The notes under the pieces were generated by a model. It was not told the DNA's origin. It saw only the letters and a list, made by a program, of their open reading frames with translations, and searched no databases. A DNA stretch of 6,309 bases from Agrobacterium fabrum (GTDB lineage: Bacteria > Pseudomonadota > Alphaproteobacteria > Rhizobiales > Rhizobiaceae), in assembly GCA_003241215.1 (NCBI GenBank), contig QFOL01000230.1, positions 1 through 6,309 on the forward strand. Reading direction: 5' to 3'. Positions 1-6,083 of the stretch are shown here, in pieces (positions within the stretch are counted from its first letter, which is position 1; the number at the start of each line of letters is the position of its first letter). Position numbers and translations under genes: made by a program.

Positions 1-1
1 G

Positions 2-574
2 GAGCCGGTTTCCATTGTCGGCATGGCGTTTCAGAACCCGACGATGCTGCCCTGGCGCACCACGCTTGAGAACATCCTGCTGCCGCTGGAGATCGTCGAG
101 AAACATCGCCGACGCCTGCGCGCCCACAAGGCGGAATATGTCGCGAAAGCCGAGCGCCTGCTGGAAATCGTCGGCCTGAAGGGGTTCGGTTCGAAGTATC
201 CGTGGCAGCTTTCCGGCGGCATGCAGCAGCGCGCCAATCTTTGCCGGGCCTTGATCCACGAACCGGAACTACTGATGCTGGACGAGCCTTTCGGCGCACT
301 CGATGCCTTCACCCGCGAGGAATTATGGTGCGTCATCCGCGACCTGCACGCCGCGCAGCGCGTCACCATCATCCTCGTGACCCATGATCTGCGCGAGGCG
401 ACATTTCTGGCCGACAAGATTTTCGTGATGAGCGCAAGGCCGGGCCGGGTGCTGGCGGAACACCGCGTGCCGTTTGCCCGCCCGCGCCAGCTCGATATCA
501 TGTATGACAAGGGTTTCAACGACATGGTGCAGGAACTGCATGGCGAAATCGCGCAGGCGAGGGTGGCGGCATGA
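2..574 (+). CDS. ABC transporter ATP-binding protein, SsuB/TauB/ThiZ type (5' end outside window)
   Basis: This is the ATPase subunit of an ABC importer of the nitrate/sulfonate/taurine family. It would hydrolyse ATP on the cytoplasmic face to drive uptake through the permease encoded next. The frame is open from the first bases, so the start and the Walker A (P-loop) lie upstream of the window. Counting from the in-frame ATG at 23, the visible motifs are a Q-loop (FQNPTMLPW, residues 3-11), the ABC signature LSGGMQQR (63-70), Walker B LLMLDEP with catalytic Glu88 (83-89), a D-loop GALD (91-94) and the switch His121 in THD. The ATG at 23 is therefore internal, not the start. The helical segment before the signature is a little longer and more basic (EKHRRRLRAHK) than I expect for SsuB. 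The stop overlaps the permease start by ATGA, showing one operon. The substrate (sulfonate, taurine, nitrate or a thiamine precursor) cannot be told from this part. Confidence 0.95.
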   Translation, partial: EPVSIVGMAFQNPTMLPWRTTLENILLPLEIVEKHRRRLRAHKAEYVAKAERLLEIVGLKGFGSKYPWQLSGGMQQRANLCRALIHEPELLMLDEPFGALDAFTREELWCVIRDLHAAQRVTIILVTHDLREATFLADKIFVMSARPGRVLAEHRVPFARPRQLDIMYDKGFNDMVQELHGEIAQARVAA

Positions 575-1389
575 GCGCGATCATGGAAGGCACCGTTGCG
601 GCCGAGCCGCGCAAGCCGCTGATTGCCCGCGTCAACTGGGTGAAAGCCGCCCCCTGGCTTTATACGCTGGCGCTTTTCGTGTTGTGGGAACTGTTGGTCT
701 ACGCGCTGAAAATGCCGCCCACCATTCTGCCGTCACCGGTAAGGGTCGGACAGGCCATCGTGCAATATTGGTCGCCGATCTGGAAGAATTCGCTGCAGAC
801 GCTTTATACGACGACGCTGGGTTTCGCCATTGCGGTGGCCGCCGGCCTCGCCATCGGTCTGTTCATCGGCTGGTCAAAAACCATTTATGCCGGGCTTTAT
901 CCGCTGATGATCGGCTTCAACGCCATCCCGAAAGTGGCGCTGGTGCCGATCCTCGTCATCTGGTTCGGCATCGGCACTGTTCCCGCCGTTTTGACCGCCT
1001 TCCTGATTTCCTTCTTCCCCATCGTCGTCAACGTCGCCACCGGCCTTGCCACTATCGAGCCGGAAACCGAGGACGTGCTGCGGGCGCTCGGTGCGAAGAA
1101 AATGGACATCATGCTGAAGGTCGGCATTCCGCGCTCCATGCCCTATTTCTTCGGCTCGCTGAAAATCGCCATCACGCTCGCCTTCGTCGGCTCGGTCGTG
1201 TCGGAAACCGTCGCCTCCAATTACGGCCTCGGCAATATGATGAGTTCGGCGCAGAGCCAGTTCAATGTGCCGCTCGTCTTTGCCGGCCTGCTGATGCTCG
1301 CGGTGGAAGGCATCGTCATGTATGCGATCATGGCCTGGCTTGAAAAGCGCATGACCGGCTGGGCGCATCGCTCCACCATGGGGCAATAG
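571..1389 (+). CDS. ABC transporter permease, SsuC/TauC/ThiX type
   Basis: This is the inner-membrane permease that pairs with the preceding ATPase; two copies would form the transport channel. It has 272 residues, the usual length for SsuC/TauC-like permeases. After a short cytoplasmic N-terminus there are about six hydrophobic segments, near residues 28-47, 80-100, 105-130, 137-158, 196-212 and 235-256. The conserved EAA loop, which contacts the ATPase, is at about 167-187 (EDVLRALGAKKMDIMLKVGIP pattern, with the invariant Gly and the closing I-P). The ATG overlaps the ATPase stop (ATGA), and a GAGGG stretch lies a few bases upstream inside the ATPase gene, which fits translational coupling. 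The substrate-binding protein is not in the window and is presumably upstream. Family assignment is firm; substrate is open, with a thiamine-precursor (ThiXYZ) role as plausible as sulfonate or nitrate. Confidence 0.94.
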   Translation: MSAIMEGTVAAEPRKPLIARVNWVKAAPWLYTLALFVLWELLVYALKMPPTILPSPVRVGQAIVQYWSPIWKNSLQTLYTTTLGFAIAVAAGLAIGLFIGWSKTIYAGLYPLMIGFNAIPKVALVPILVIWFGIGTVPAVLTAFLISFFPIVVNVATGLATIEPETEDVLRALGAKKMDIMLKVGIPRSMPYFFGSLKIAITLAFVGSVVSETVASNYGLGNMMSSAQSQFNVPLVFAGLLMLAVEGIVMYAIMAWLEKRMTGWAHRSTMGQ

Positions 1390-1396
1390 GAATGCA

Positions 1397-1423
1397 GCAC
1401 GGGCATGAAGAATATGCCCGTGC
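1397..1423. terminator. Perfect 10-bp hairpin at the convergent permease/zinT junction
   Basis: GCACGGGCAT at 1397-1406 is exactly complementary to ATGCCCGTGC at 1414-1423, with a 7-base loop. It lies 7 bases after the permease stop and 17 bases from the zinT stop, so it could end transcription from both sides. No run of T follows it on either strand, so it is not a textbook intrinsic terminator. It may act as a weak or Rho-assisted terminator, or as an RNA-stabilising 3' stem. Confidence 0.6.
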
Positions 1424-1440
1424 CGGAATGTCGTGCGAAG

Positions 1441-2127
1441 TTAATGCGCCGCCATTTCTTTCACGATATCCGCGCCGTCCATCAGGAACGGGTAATAGGT
1501 CGGCCAATTGGTCACTTCGTCCAGCAGCGCCTTGCGGTCATTGCCCCAATAGAGATGGTAATGGCCCGCCTTGACCGGGGCGATGGAGTGATCGCTGAAC
1601 TGGATGAATTGTGGTGCCGCCTCGTCGCCGCCGGTTTTCTTGAAGATGTAGCGGACACCGCGATTGCCCTTCTTGTAGGTCAGGATTTCATGGCCGTCGC
1701 TGACATAGATGCCTTCAGCGGGCTTGCCGTCCTTATAAAACGCCACGCTGTCGCTCTTGATGACGATGCGGTTCACATCGGTCTTGTAACCGATCTCGTA
1801 ATAGGCGCGGTACTCCGCCGCGCTCTTGTCGCCATGCGCCGCCTTTTCCGCCATGACGGAATCGAGCGAGCCGTTCAGCAGATAGGGATAGACCGACTGC
1901 CAGTCGCCTTCCCAGTCGGAAAGCGTGCGCGTCTTCACCTGCGCATCCTCGAAATAACCCTTGTAGATCTGCTTTTCAGCCTCGGTCATCTGGTGGCCGT
2001 GATCGTGCCCATGGTCGTGGCTGTGGGCTGCGGATTTGTCGCCACCGGCAGCCATTGCCGTCGTAGCCGCCAGCAGCATGGAACCAAGTGCGACGGCGCC
2101 GGTGACGCGGGTAAGTATCTTCTGCAT
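1441..2127 (-). CDS. zinT: Periplasmic zinc-binding protein ZinT (YodA family)
   Basis: ZinT binds Zn(II), and also Cd(II), in the periplasm and is thought to hand zinc to the ZnuABC importer under zinc starvation. The protein has 228 residues. Residues 1-26 form a Sec signal peptide (basic MQKILTR, hydrophobic core, cleavage after AMA or one residue later). A His-rich linker follows (HSHDHGHDHGH, 35-45). The ZinT domain spans about 47-228. The likely metal ligands are His180 in FSDHSIAP and His189/His191 in GHYHLYWGND, matching the three-His site known in E. coli ZinT. The family C-terminus is present (NWPTYYPF and a final EMAAH). I chose the ATG at 2127 because it begins the signal peptide and follows a GAGAGGG ribosome site. 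The frame stays open to 2211, but that extension would run through the palindromic operator at 2158-2180. The gene converges on the ABC permease. Confidence 0.95.
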   Translation of the reverse strand: MQKILTRVTGAVALGSMLLAATTAMAAGGDKSAAHSHDHGHDHGHQMTEAEKQIYKGYFEDAQVKTRTLSDWEGDWQSVYPYLLNGSLDSVMAEKAAHGDKSAAEYRAYYEIGYKTDVNRIVIKSDSVAFYKDGKPAEGIYVSDGHEILTYKKGNRGVRYIFKKTGGDEAAPQFIQFSDHSIAPVKAGHYHLYWGNDRKALLDEVTNWPTYYPFLMDGADIVKEMAAH

Positions 2128-2157
2128 TGTTTCGGCCCTCTCATATCGACAAAGATA

Positions 2158-2180
2158 GTTACGTAATAACATTACGTATC
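2158..2180 (-). promoter_or_regulatory. Putative Zur box upstream of zinT
   Basis: TACGTAAT (2160-2167) and ATTACGTA (2171-2178) are perfect inverted repeats around AAC, and a further G/C pair matches at 2158/2180. Read as a 10-1-10 palindrome centred on 2169, it resembles the AT-rich operators of the Fur-family zinc repressor Zur (core GTAATNNNATTAC-like, here GTAATAACATTAC). Its position 31-53 bases before the zinT ATG suits repression by covering the promoter. With zinc present Zur would bind and silence zinT; zinc shortage would release it. The palindrome is seen directly. Naming Zur rests on the shape of the site and on zinT being a known Zur target. I could not place the -35 and -10 boxes with confidence. 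Confidence 0.75.
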
Positions 2181-2236
2181 GACCTATAGAGGCCGCATTT
2201 GTGGGATGCAAGTGCGCGCTCCAGCATGGCGCAACG

Positions 2237-2270
2237 AAAAAGCGCGATGGCTGCTGCAGCCACCGCGCTT
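2237..2270 (-). terminator. Intrinsic terminator after mscS
   Basis: Arms at 2240-2253 and 2257-2270 form a 14-bp stem around a 3-base loop. The single mismatch on the + strand (A2247/C2263) becomes a G-U wobble in minus-strand RNA. In the direction of mscS the stem is followed at once by five T (complement of 2237-2241). It starts 23 bases past the mscS stop and lies before the zinT operator, so it would end mscS transcription and keep zinT under its own control. Confidence 0.88.
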
Positions 2271-2293
2271 GAAAAGAGGGGAGACGTGAGGTC

Positions 2294-3115
2294 TCAGGCC
2301 GGCTGGGCGTTCACTTCGGCCTTGCGTTCGTCAAAGGCCAGTTTCATGGCTTTCGTCACATCGCGGGTTGTCGCAAAATAACTGTCGCTGCGCACCCAAT
2401 AACGCAATTTGACGGTGGCGCTGTCGGCGCTGATCGAATCGACGAAGGTGATGGGCGCGGGATCCAGCAAGACCCGGCTTTCCGAACGGATGACTTTCAT
2501 CAGCATATCCTGCGCGGCCGTCAGATCCTCGTCGTTTTTCACCGTCAGGCTCAACTCGTGACGGCGCGAGGGAAAGCGGCTGTAATTGGTGATCGGCACG
2601 TTCCAGAGGGTGGAGTTGGGCGCGAGACGATAGAGACCATCGCTGGTCTTCAGCTCGGTCGCAAACAGCCCGATTTCGATCACCGTGCCGCTGACCGTGC
2701 TGGTCTCGATATATTCACCGACCCGGAAGGGGCGCAGCACCAGAAGCATGATGCCGGCGGCGATGTTCTGCAGCGTGCCCTGCAACGCAAGGCCGATGGC
2801 GAGACCGGCAGCGCCAAGGGCGGCGAGAATGGAGGCCGTCTGCACCCCGAACTGGCCAAGCACCATGACCAGCACCAGAATGAGCACCACATAGCGGATG
2901 GCGCCCGCGAAGAAACCGGCGAGCGTCGTGTCGAAGCCGCGAATGCGCGACAGGCCCTGAAAGGCCCAGCGTTGCAGGAAGGTGGCGGCCAGCCAGCCGA
3001 GGACCAGCAGCAGCAGCGCACCAACCACCGAGAAGGAATATTGCACCGCAAGCGCGCTCGCCTGCTGCAACGCCGCCTGCGATGCGACGATGATATCCGT
3101 TGCCTGTTGTTCCAT
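2294..3115 (-). CDS. mscS: Small-conductance mechanosensitive channel, MscS family
   Basis: This inner-membrane channel opens under membrane tension to release solutes during osmotic downshock. It has 273 residues, close to E. coli MscS (286). TM1 is near residues 27-48, TM2 near 68-88 and the pore-lining TM3 near 93-128. The pore helix (GAAGLAIGLALQG, 101-113) matches E. coli MscS so closely that the gate leucines fall at 105 and 109 and the hinge glycine at 113, as in E. coli. RPFRVGEY (128-135) begins the beta domain, followed by APNSTLWNVPITNYSR (165-180) and the alpha/beta domain. The C-terminus is odd: after AFDERK it ends in AEVNAQPA and lacks the PYPQ segment and final strand that close the cytoplasmic cage in E. 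coli MscS. Neither the stop region nor the other frames restore it. The ATG follows a weak GGGA site. A strong terminator follows the gene. Confidence 0.93.
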   Translation of the reverse strand: MEQQATDIIVASQAALQQASALAVQYSFSVVGALLLLVLGWLAATFLQRWAFQGLSRIRGFDTTLAGFFAGAIRYVVLILVLVMVLGQFGVQTASILAALGAAGLAIGLALQGTLQNIAAGIMLLVLRPFRVGEYIETSTVSGTVIEIGLFATELKTSDGLYRLAPNSTLWNVPITNYSRFPSRRHELSLTVKNDEDLTAAQDMLMKVIRSESRVLLDPAPITFVDSISADSATVKLRYWVRSDSYFATTRDVTKAMKLAFDERKAEVNAQPA

Positions 3116-3190
3116 GAATTATCCCGTGATTTTCATTGCTCTTCAGGGTTGGTAACGACTGGACGCCGTGAGGGTTCCGCCAAAACGGCC
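3116..3190 (-). other. Gap between the phosphatase gene and mscS
   Basis: These 75 bases hold the 3' end of the ygfZ-HD-phosphatase operon and the leader of mscS. I see only a very short stem (GCC/GGC around GTTTT, just after the phosphatase stop) and no T-run terminator, so some read-through into mscS is possible. A weak GGGA ribosome site for mscS lies at the end near 3115. No clear -35/-10 pair stands out. Confidence 0.4.
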
Positions 3191-3709
3191 TCAGCCGCCA
3201 AGCGGCAGCACGAAGGGCACATTACCATCCGTATCCGCGCCCCTGCCGATTTTTTTGATCGCCGCCACCAGCCTGCCGTCGCGCCCGAGCAGACGGTCGC
3301 CAATGGCGATGATGCGGGCATTCGGCGTGGCATAGGGCGAGACGGCGCGCAGGCGCAGTACAAGTTCCATCTCATCCTGGTCCGGATAAAGGCTGAGCGC
3401 GGCGATGACAGCGGCGGCGGGCGAGCGCGAAACGCCCATCCAGCAATGGATGAGCAGCGGCGCGGACTGGTCCCATTGCCGGGCGAAATCGATCAGCTTC
3501 AGCACATGGGCATCGTCTGGCGCGATGAGATCGGCGGTGCCCTTGAATGCGATGTCGTTCATGGCAAGCGTCAGATGCCGGTCTGCGGCAATGACGGCGG
3601 GGCGGTGAAAGGACTGCTCTTTGGCGATCAGCGTCACCATTTCGCGGGCCTTGTGTTTGACGGCCATCTCCGCGATCCGCGACAGCGGCGATACGACAAT
3701 GACCGTCAT
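3191..3709 (-). CDS. Cys-based protein tyrosine phosphatase-like protein (COG5350 type)
   Basis: This 172-residue cytoplasmic protein carries the signature of Cys-dependent phosphatases: IHCWMGVSRSPAA at 87-99, giving HC(X)5RS with nucleophile Cys89 and phosphate-binding Arg95. The acidic DD pair at 65-66 (LIAPDDAHV) is a candidate for the general acid. The C-terminal part (SPYATPNARIIAIGDRLLG, 124-142) follows the pattern I associate with the predicted tyrosine phosphatases of COG5350, common in alphaproteobacteria. It has no signal peptide or membrane segment. The start ATG overlaps the stop of the upstream HD gene (ATGA), and GGGGAG lies 6 bases before it (3716-3721), so its translation is probably coupled. 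The substrate is unknown; the fold also occurs in enzymes acting on phosphoinositides, nucleotides or RNA ends. Function as a phosphatase is likely; tyrosine specificity is not shown. Confidence 0.85.
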   Translation of the reverse strand: MTVIVVSPLSRIAEMAVKHKAREMVTLIAKEQSFHRPAVIAADRHLTLAMNDIAFKGTADLIAPDDAHVLKLIDFARQWDQSAPLLIHCWMGVSRSPAAAVIAALSLYPDQDEMELVLRLRAVSPYATPNARIIAIGDRLLGRDGRLVAAIKKIGRGADTDGNVPFVLPLGG

Positions 3710-4329
3710 GCCGCGCTCCCCGTCTTGACCGCACGCATCGCCTCGATGGCCTCGAAACGTTCGATGAACAGCTTTTGCGCTTCGGTCGAGGGCAGGGGTG
3801 TGATGTCGAACATGTCACGGGTAATGCCGCGCGGCAGGCCGAAGAATTTCTGCGCCTCGGCGGTGGAAAAACCGGCAAGCTCCGTCGCCTCGAAAAAGGC
3901 GGCGACCGTATCGGCCTTCTTGATGCGGTCCTTCAATTCGCGGGATGCATGCGGCGGCAGGCCGAAACGCAGATGCACGGCGGCCTCCAGCCGCTTCTCG
4001 ACGGTCTTGTAACCGCCGCCGACCACGGATTTGAACGGCGAGATCATGTCGCCGATGACATATTCCGGCGCATCGTGCAGAAGCGCCATCTGCATGTCGT
4101 CAGGCGTCGCGCTTGTGCACATGCGGCAGAAGATGGTCTCGACGATGAGGCAATGCTGGGCGACGGAAAAGGCGTGGTCGCCGCGTGTCTGGCCGTTCCA
4201 GCGGGCAACACGGGCAAGGCCGTGGGCGATATCGGCGATTTCCACATCGAGCGGCGAAGGATCGAGCAGATCGAGCCGCCGGCCGGACAGCATGCGCTGC
4301 CAGGCGCGCGGGCTTTTTGCGGGGGCCAC
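3706..4329 (-). CDS. HD-domain metal-dependent phosphohydrolase (YfbR-like)
   Basis: This is a 207-residue soluble HD-superfamily hydrolase. The metal-binding pattern is complete: His52 and His59 in DHAFSVAQH, the His85-Asp86 pair with Glu89 in LLHDAPEY, Asp94 in IGDMISP, and a distal Asp140 in IKKAD. The DAPEYVIGD-ISPFK stretch resembles YfbR, a 5'-deoxynucleotidase acting on dNMPs, so a nucleotide monophosphate substrate is a reasonable guess but is not proved by the motifs. The start is a GTG at 4329, supported by a good GGAGG (4336-4340) six bases upstream inside the end of ygfZ. An ATG 12 codons on (4293) is possible but less well placed. One base separates it from the ygfZ stop, and its own stop overlaps the phosphatase start (ATGA). 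It is the middle gene of a tight operon. Confidence 0.88.
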   Translation of the reverse strand: MAPAKSPRAWQRMLSGRRLDLLDPSPLDVEIADIAHGLARVARWNGQTRGDHAFSVAQHCLIVETIFCRMCTSATPDDMQMALLHDAPEYVIGDMISPFKSVVGGGYKTVEKRLEAAVHLRFGLPPHASRELKDRIKKADTVAAFFEATELAGFSTAEAQKFFGLPRGITRDMFDITPLPSTEAQKLFIERFEAIEAMRAVKTGSAA

Positions 4330-4330
4330 T

Positions 4331-5179
4331 CTAATCCTCCGCCCGCGCCGCCGGATCGGCCGCCGGGAAGGAAAGGCCGCTCCAGGCGGGCAGGGCCACG
4401 GTTACGGGAACAGTTGCCGCCAGAAGCGGCGTGCCGGATGCGAGCGCATCGGCAATACGGTCGATCCGAACGATGGCAAGCGCCCTGTCGCCGCAAACGG
4501 TTCCGAGCGTGCCAACCGGTTTTCCATCGGCGGTAATCTCCGTGCCGCTGGCGGGCAACGCGCCTTCGGCCGAAACGGTGACGACGCGGCGTCTCGCCGT
4601 GCCGCGATGCTTCATGCGCGAGACGACTTCCTGGCCGACAAAGCAGCCCTTTTTGAAGGAAACACCGTCATTCACATCCATCAGCACATCATGGGGAAAC
4701 GCATCCTGCAGCGCGTAATCCCGAACGGATTCGGCAATGCCATGCTCGACACGGAGCGCATCATAGGCGGCCGCGTCGCCAGAGGCGGATGCGCCCGCCA
4801 CCCGGAAGAGATCGACATCCGCCTTGGCGAAGCGGCTATCACTGACACCTGCTTCCGGCGCGGTCTCGTTCCAGAAAACGCTCACGCCTTCGACCGTTTC
4901 CGGTTTGAGGTCGACCGGCGCGCGCAGCTTGTACATGGTCAGGCGGCGCAGCAGCGTCTCCTGTTCAGCAGCGCCCGTCTCGATCAGAAAATCCGTGCCG
5001 TCGCGCGAGATCAGGAAATCGAACAGGATCTTGCCCTGCGGCGTCAGCAACGCGCTTGCACGCGCTTCGCCTTCCGGCAGATTTTCAACATCTGTGGTGA
5101 TGAGGTTGTTCAGAAATTCCTCGGCGCCGGTGCCGGAAACCCGGATCAGGCGGCGGTCGGCAAGAAGGGCGGAAGGCAT
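4331..5179 (-). CDS. ygfZ: Folate-binding YgfZ/CAF17-family iron-sulfur cluster protein
   Basis: YgfZ belongs to a tetrahydrofolate-binding family related to the glycine cleavage T-protein. It supports assembly or repair of certain iron-sulfur enzymes, including the tRNA thiotransferase MiaB in E. coli, and corresponds to mitochondrial CAF17/IBA57. The signature K-G-C-[FY]-x-G-Q-E is complete as KGCFVGQE (177-184) with the conserved Cys179, followed by VVSRMKHRGTARRRV. The N-terminal folate-binding region is typical: RRLIRVSGTGAEEFLNNLIT (9-28), TPQGKILFDF (46-55) and an R-x-E-x-G-I motif (RVEHGI, 143-148). Its 282 residues are normal for alphaproteobacteria. I chose the ATG at 5179 because it puts the family N-terminus directly at the start; a GTG at 5236 would add 19 residues unlike the family. 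The Shine-Dalgarno is weak (GGTGA). It leads the ygfZ-HD-phosphatase operon. Confidence 0.93.
   Translation of the reverse strand: MPSALLADRRLIRVSGTGAEEFLNNLITTDVENLPEGEARASALLTPQGKILFDFLISRDGTDFLIETGAAEQETLLRRLTMYKLRAPVDLKPETVEGVSVFWNETAPEAGVSDSRFAKADVDLFRVAGASASGDAAAYDALRVEHGIAESVRDYALQDAFPHDVLMDVNDGVSFKKGCFVGQEVVSRMKHRGTARRRVVTVSAEGALPASGTEITADGKPVGTLGTVCGDRALAIVRIDRIADALASGTPLLAATVPVTVALPAWSGLSFPAADPAARAED
4336..4340 (-). promoter_or_regulatory. Shine-Dalgarno site that fixes the GTG start of the HD gene
   Basis: GGAGG on the minus strand lies inside the last codons of ygfZ and 6 bases before the GTG at 4329. Its strength and spacing favour the GTG over the downstream ATG at 4293, and its position suggests that ribosomes finishing ygfZ restart on the HD gene. 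Confidence 0.7.
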
Positions 5180-5301
5180 GGCGTCACCGTTCGGTTCGTC
5201 GAGACTATGCGGATAACAGGCAAGGTGCAGACGCACTTGCCGGAATGCTCATTCCGCACAGTTAGGATTTTTGCCGGAGAACGGCAAGCACCGCGATGCG
5301 A
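5180..5301 (-). other. Intergenic region with three adjacent inverted repeats upstream of ygfZ
   Basis: This 122-base gap must hold the end of the upstream transcript and probably the ygfZ promoter. It contains three dyads. GGCAAG-G-TGC / GCACTTGCC (5219-5228 with 5233-5241) is a 9-bp stem with one bulged G. CGGAATG / CATTCCG (5241-5247 with 5250-5256) is a 7-bp perfect palindrome around CT. TTGCCG / CGGCAA (5271-5276 with 5282-5287) is a 6-bp stem with a 5-base loop. None is followed by a T run on the minus strand, so none is a clear intrinsic terminator. The first two share a base and could be alternative folds. I could not place a promoter with confidence. Confidence 0.5.
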
Positions 5302-6069
5302 TCAATCGCCGGCGGTGAAGAACTTCCACTTGCCGTCGGGTGAAATGCCGACGCGGTAAAAGCTGTAATTGCCATATTCCTGCATATCCGCCAGATCGCC
5401 CGCCGTGATGATGCGCAGAAGCTCCACTTTTTCCGGCGGCGTCAGCGTATTCAGCGGTTTTCCGGCGAAATAGGGGAAAACATAGGCTTCGTCAGGCGTG
5501 CCGGCGTCGATATGGGCATAACCGGTCGACAGCAGGTCGATGATGATCGCCAGCACTTCCAGCCCGTCGGGATCGCCGGAATAGCTTTTCAGCGCTGCGA
5601 TCGGGTCTTCGCTGTCATTGCCGTCGATGCGGAACTGGTTCTGCCCGGCAGCGATGAAGGGCCGCAGCTTTTCAATATCGCCTGACGCGGCGGCATCGAT
5701 GATCTGCTGGCGCAGCTTACGCACGGGCTCCGGCGCCTTGGAAATATCGTGCTCGATCACAGCTGACATTTCCGGAGCATTGTCCGGTTTGGCGGATTGC
5801 TGGTTCGCCTGGCCGGCGGAACGGTCCACCAGCGGGTCGGGCAGGGGAATGCCTTCCGAATCGCCTTCCATCGCGTCCGGCTCCACAGGCTGGGCCTGCT
5901 GCTGCTCGCCGCCATTCTGCGCCTGCGGTTCGCTTTCGGAATTCTGCGCCGGCTTCAGCTCGGAAAGGGCAAAGGCACGACCCGGCAGGCCAACTTGGCC
6001 GGCGGTCAGGGCAAGCAGGATAGACAGCAGGGCGGAAGAGCGCAAAAGCCCCTTGCTCAGGCAAGACAT
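5302..6069 (-). CDS. Secreted or periplasmic protein of unknown function with acidic Gln/Pro/Glu-rich linker
   Basis: I do not recognise a named family. The protein has 255 residues. Residues 1-35 look like a Sec signal peptide: basic start (K6, R10), hydrophobic core about 13-24, and likely cleavage after AFA (33-35). A Cys at position 3 is not in a lipobox, so a lipoprotein is unlikely. Residues 36-105 are low in complexity, rich in Q, E, P, N and S, and probably disordered. From about 108 a folded part begins: helices with VRKLRQQIIDAAASGDIEKLRPFIAAG (116-142), whose A-A-x-x-G-D-x-x-x-L spacing recalls a single ankyrin-like repeat, then LEVLAIIIDLLSTG, YVFPYFAGKPL and PEKVELLRIITAGD. It ends in GISPDGKWKFFTAGD. 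The ATG follows a GGAG at 6 bases. It lies 14 bases after the small upstream gene, so the two are probably co-transcribed. It would act in the periplasm or outside the cell. Confidence 0.82.
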   Translation of the reverse strand: MSCLSKGLLRSSALLSILLALTAGQVGLPGRAFALSELKPAQNSESEPQAQNGGEQQQAQPVEPDAMEGDSEGIPLPDPLVDRSAGQANQQSAKPDNAPEMSAVIEHDISKAPEPVRKLRQQIIDAAASGDIEKLRPFIAAGQNQFRIDGNDSEDPIAALKSYSGDPDGLEVLAIIIDLLSTGYAHIDAGTPDEAYVFPYFAGKPLNTLTPPEKVELLRIITAGDLADMQEYGNYSFYRVGISPDGKWKFFTAGD

Positions 6070-6083
6070 GATAGACTCCGGCT

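Noticed and set aside
474..1343. A 289-codon + frame overlapping the ATPase and permease in another phase.
   Set aside because: It spans the junction of two real genes and its product is Arg/His/Gly-rich with no membrane segments; the permease frame is plainly the real one.
2034..2090. The repeated His/Asp/Gly codons of zinT looked like a DNA repeat (copies of a GTG/GCC-rich unit near 1990-2030).
   Set aside because: They encode the metal-binding HSHDHGHDHGH linker typical of zinc proteins; the repetition is explained at protein level.
1405..2166. A 253-codon open frame on the + strand, antisense to all of zinT.
   Set aside because: It starts inside the hairpin at the junction and ends in the Zur-type palindrome; zinT on the other strand has signal peptide, His linker and metal ligands, so this frame is incidental.
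2281..2295. Short inverted repeat GAGAC-GTGAG-GTCTC around the mscS stop.
   Set aside because: Five-base arms are expected by chance, it lacks a T run, and the strong terminator at 2237-2270 already accounts for the 3' end.
2558..4012. A 484-codon open frame on the + strand, antisense to mscS, the phosphatase and the HD gene.
   Set aside because: It crosses three well-supported genes and their junctions, its translation is rich in R, G, Q, H and D without domains, and GC-rich third positions on the minus strand explain the absence of stops.
4031..5359. A 442-codon open frame on the + strand, antisense to ygfZ and part of its neighbours.
   Set aside because: The opposite strand encodes a clear YgfZ with full signature; the + translation has no recognisable motif and low-quality composition, as expected of a shadow frame.
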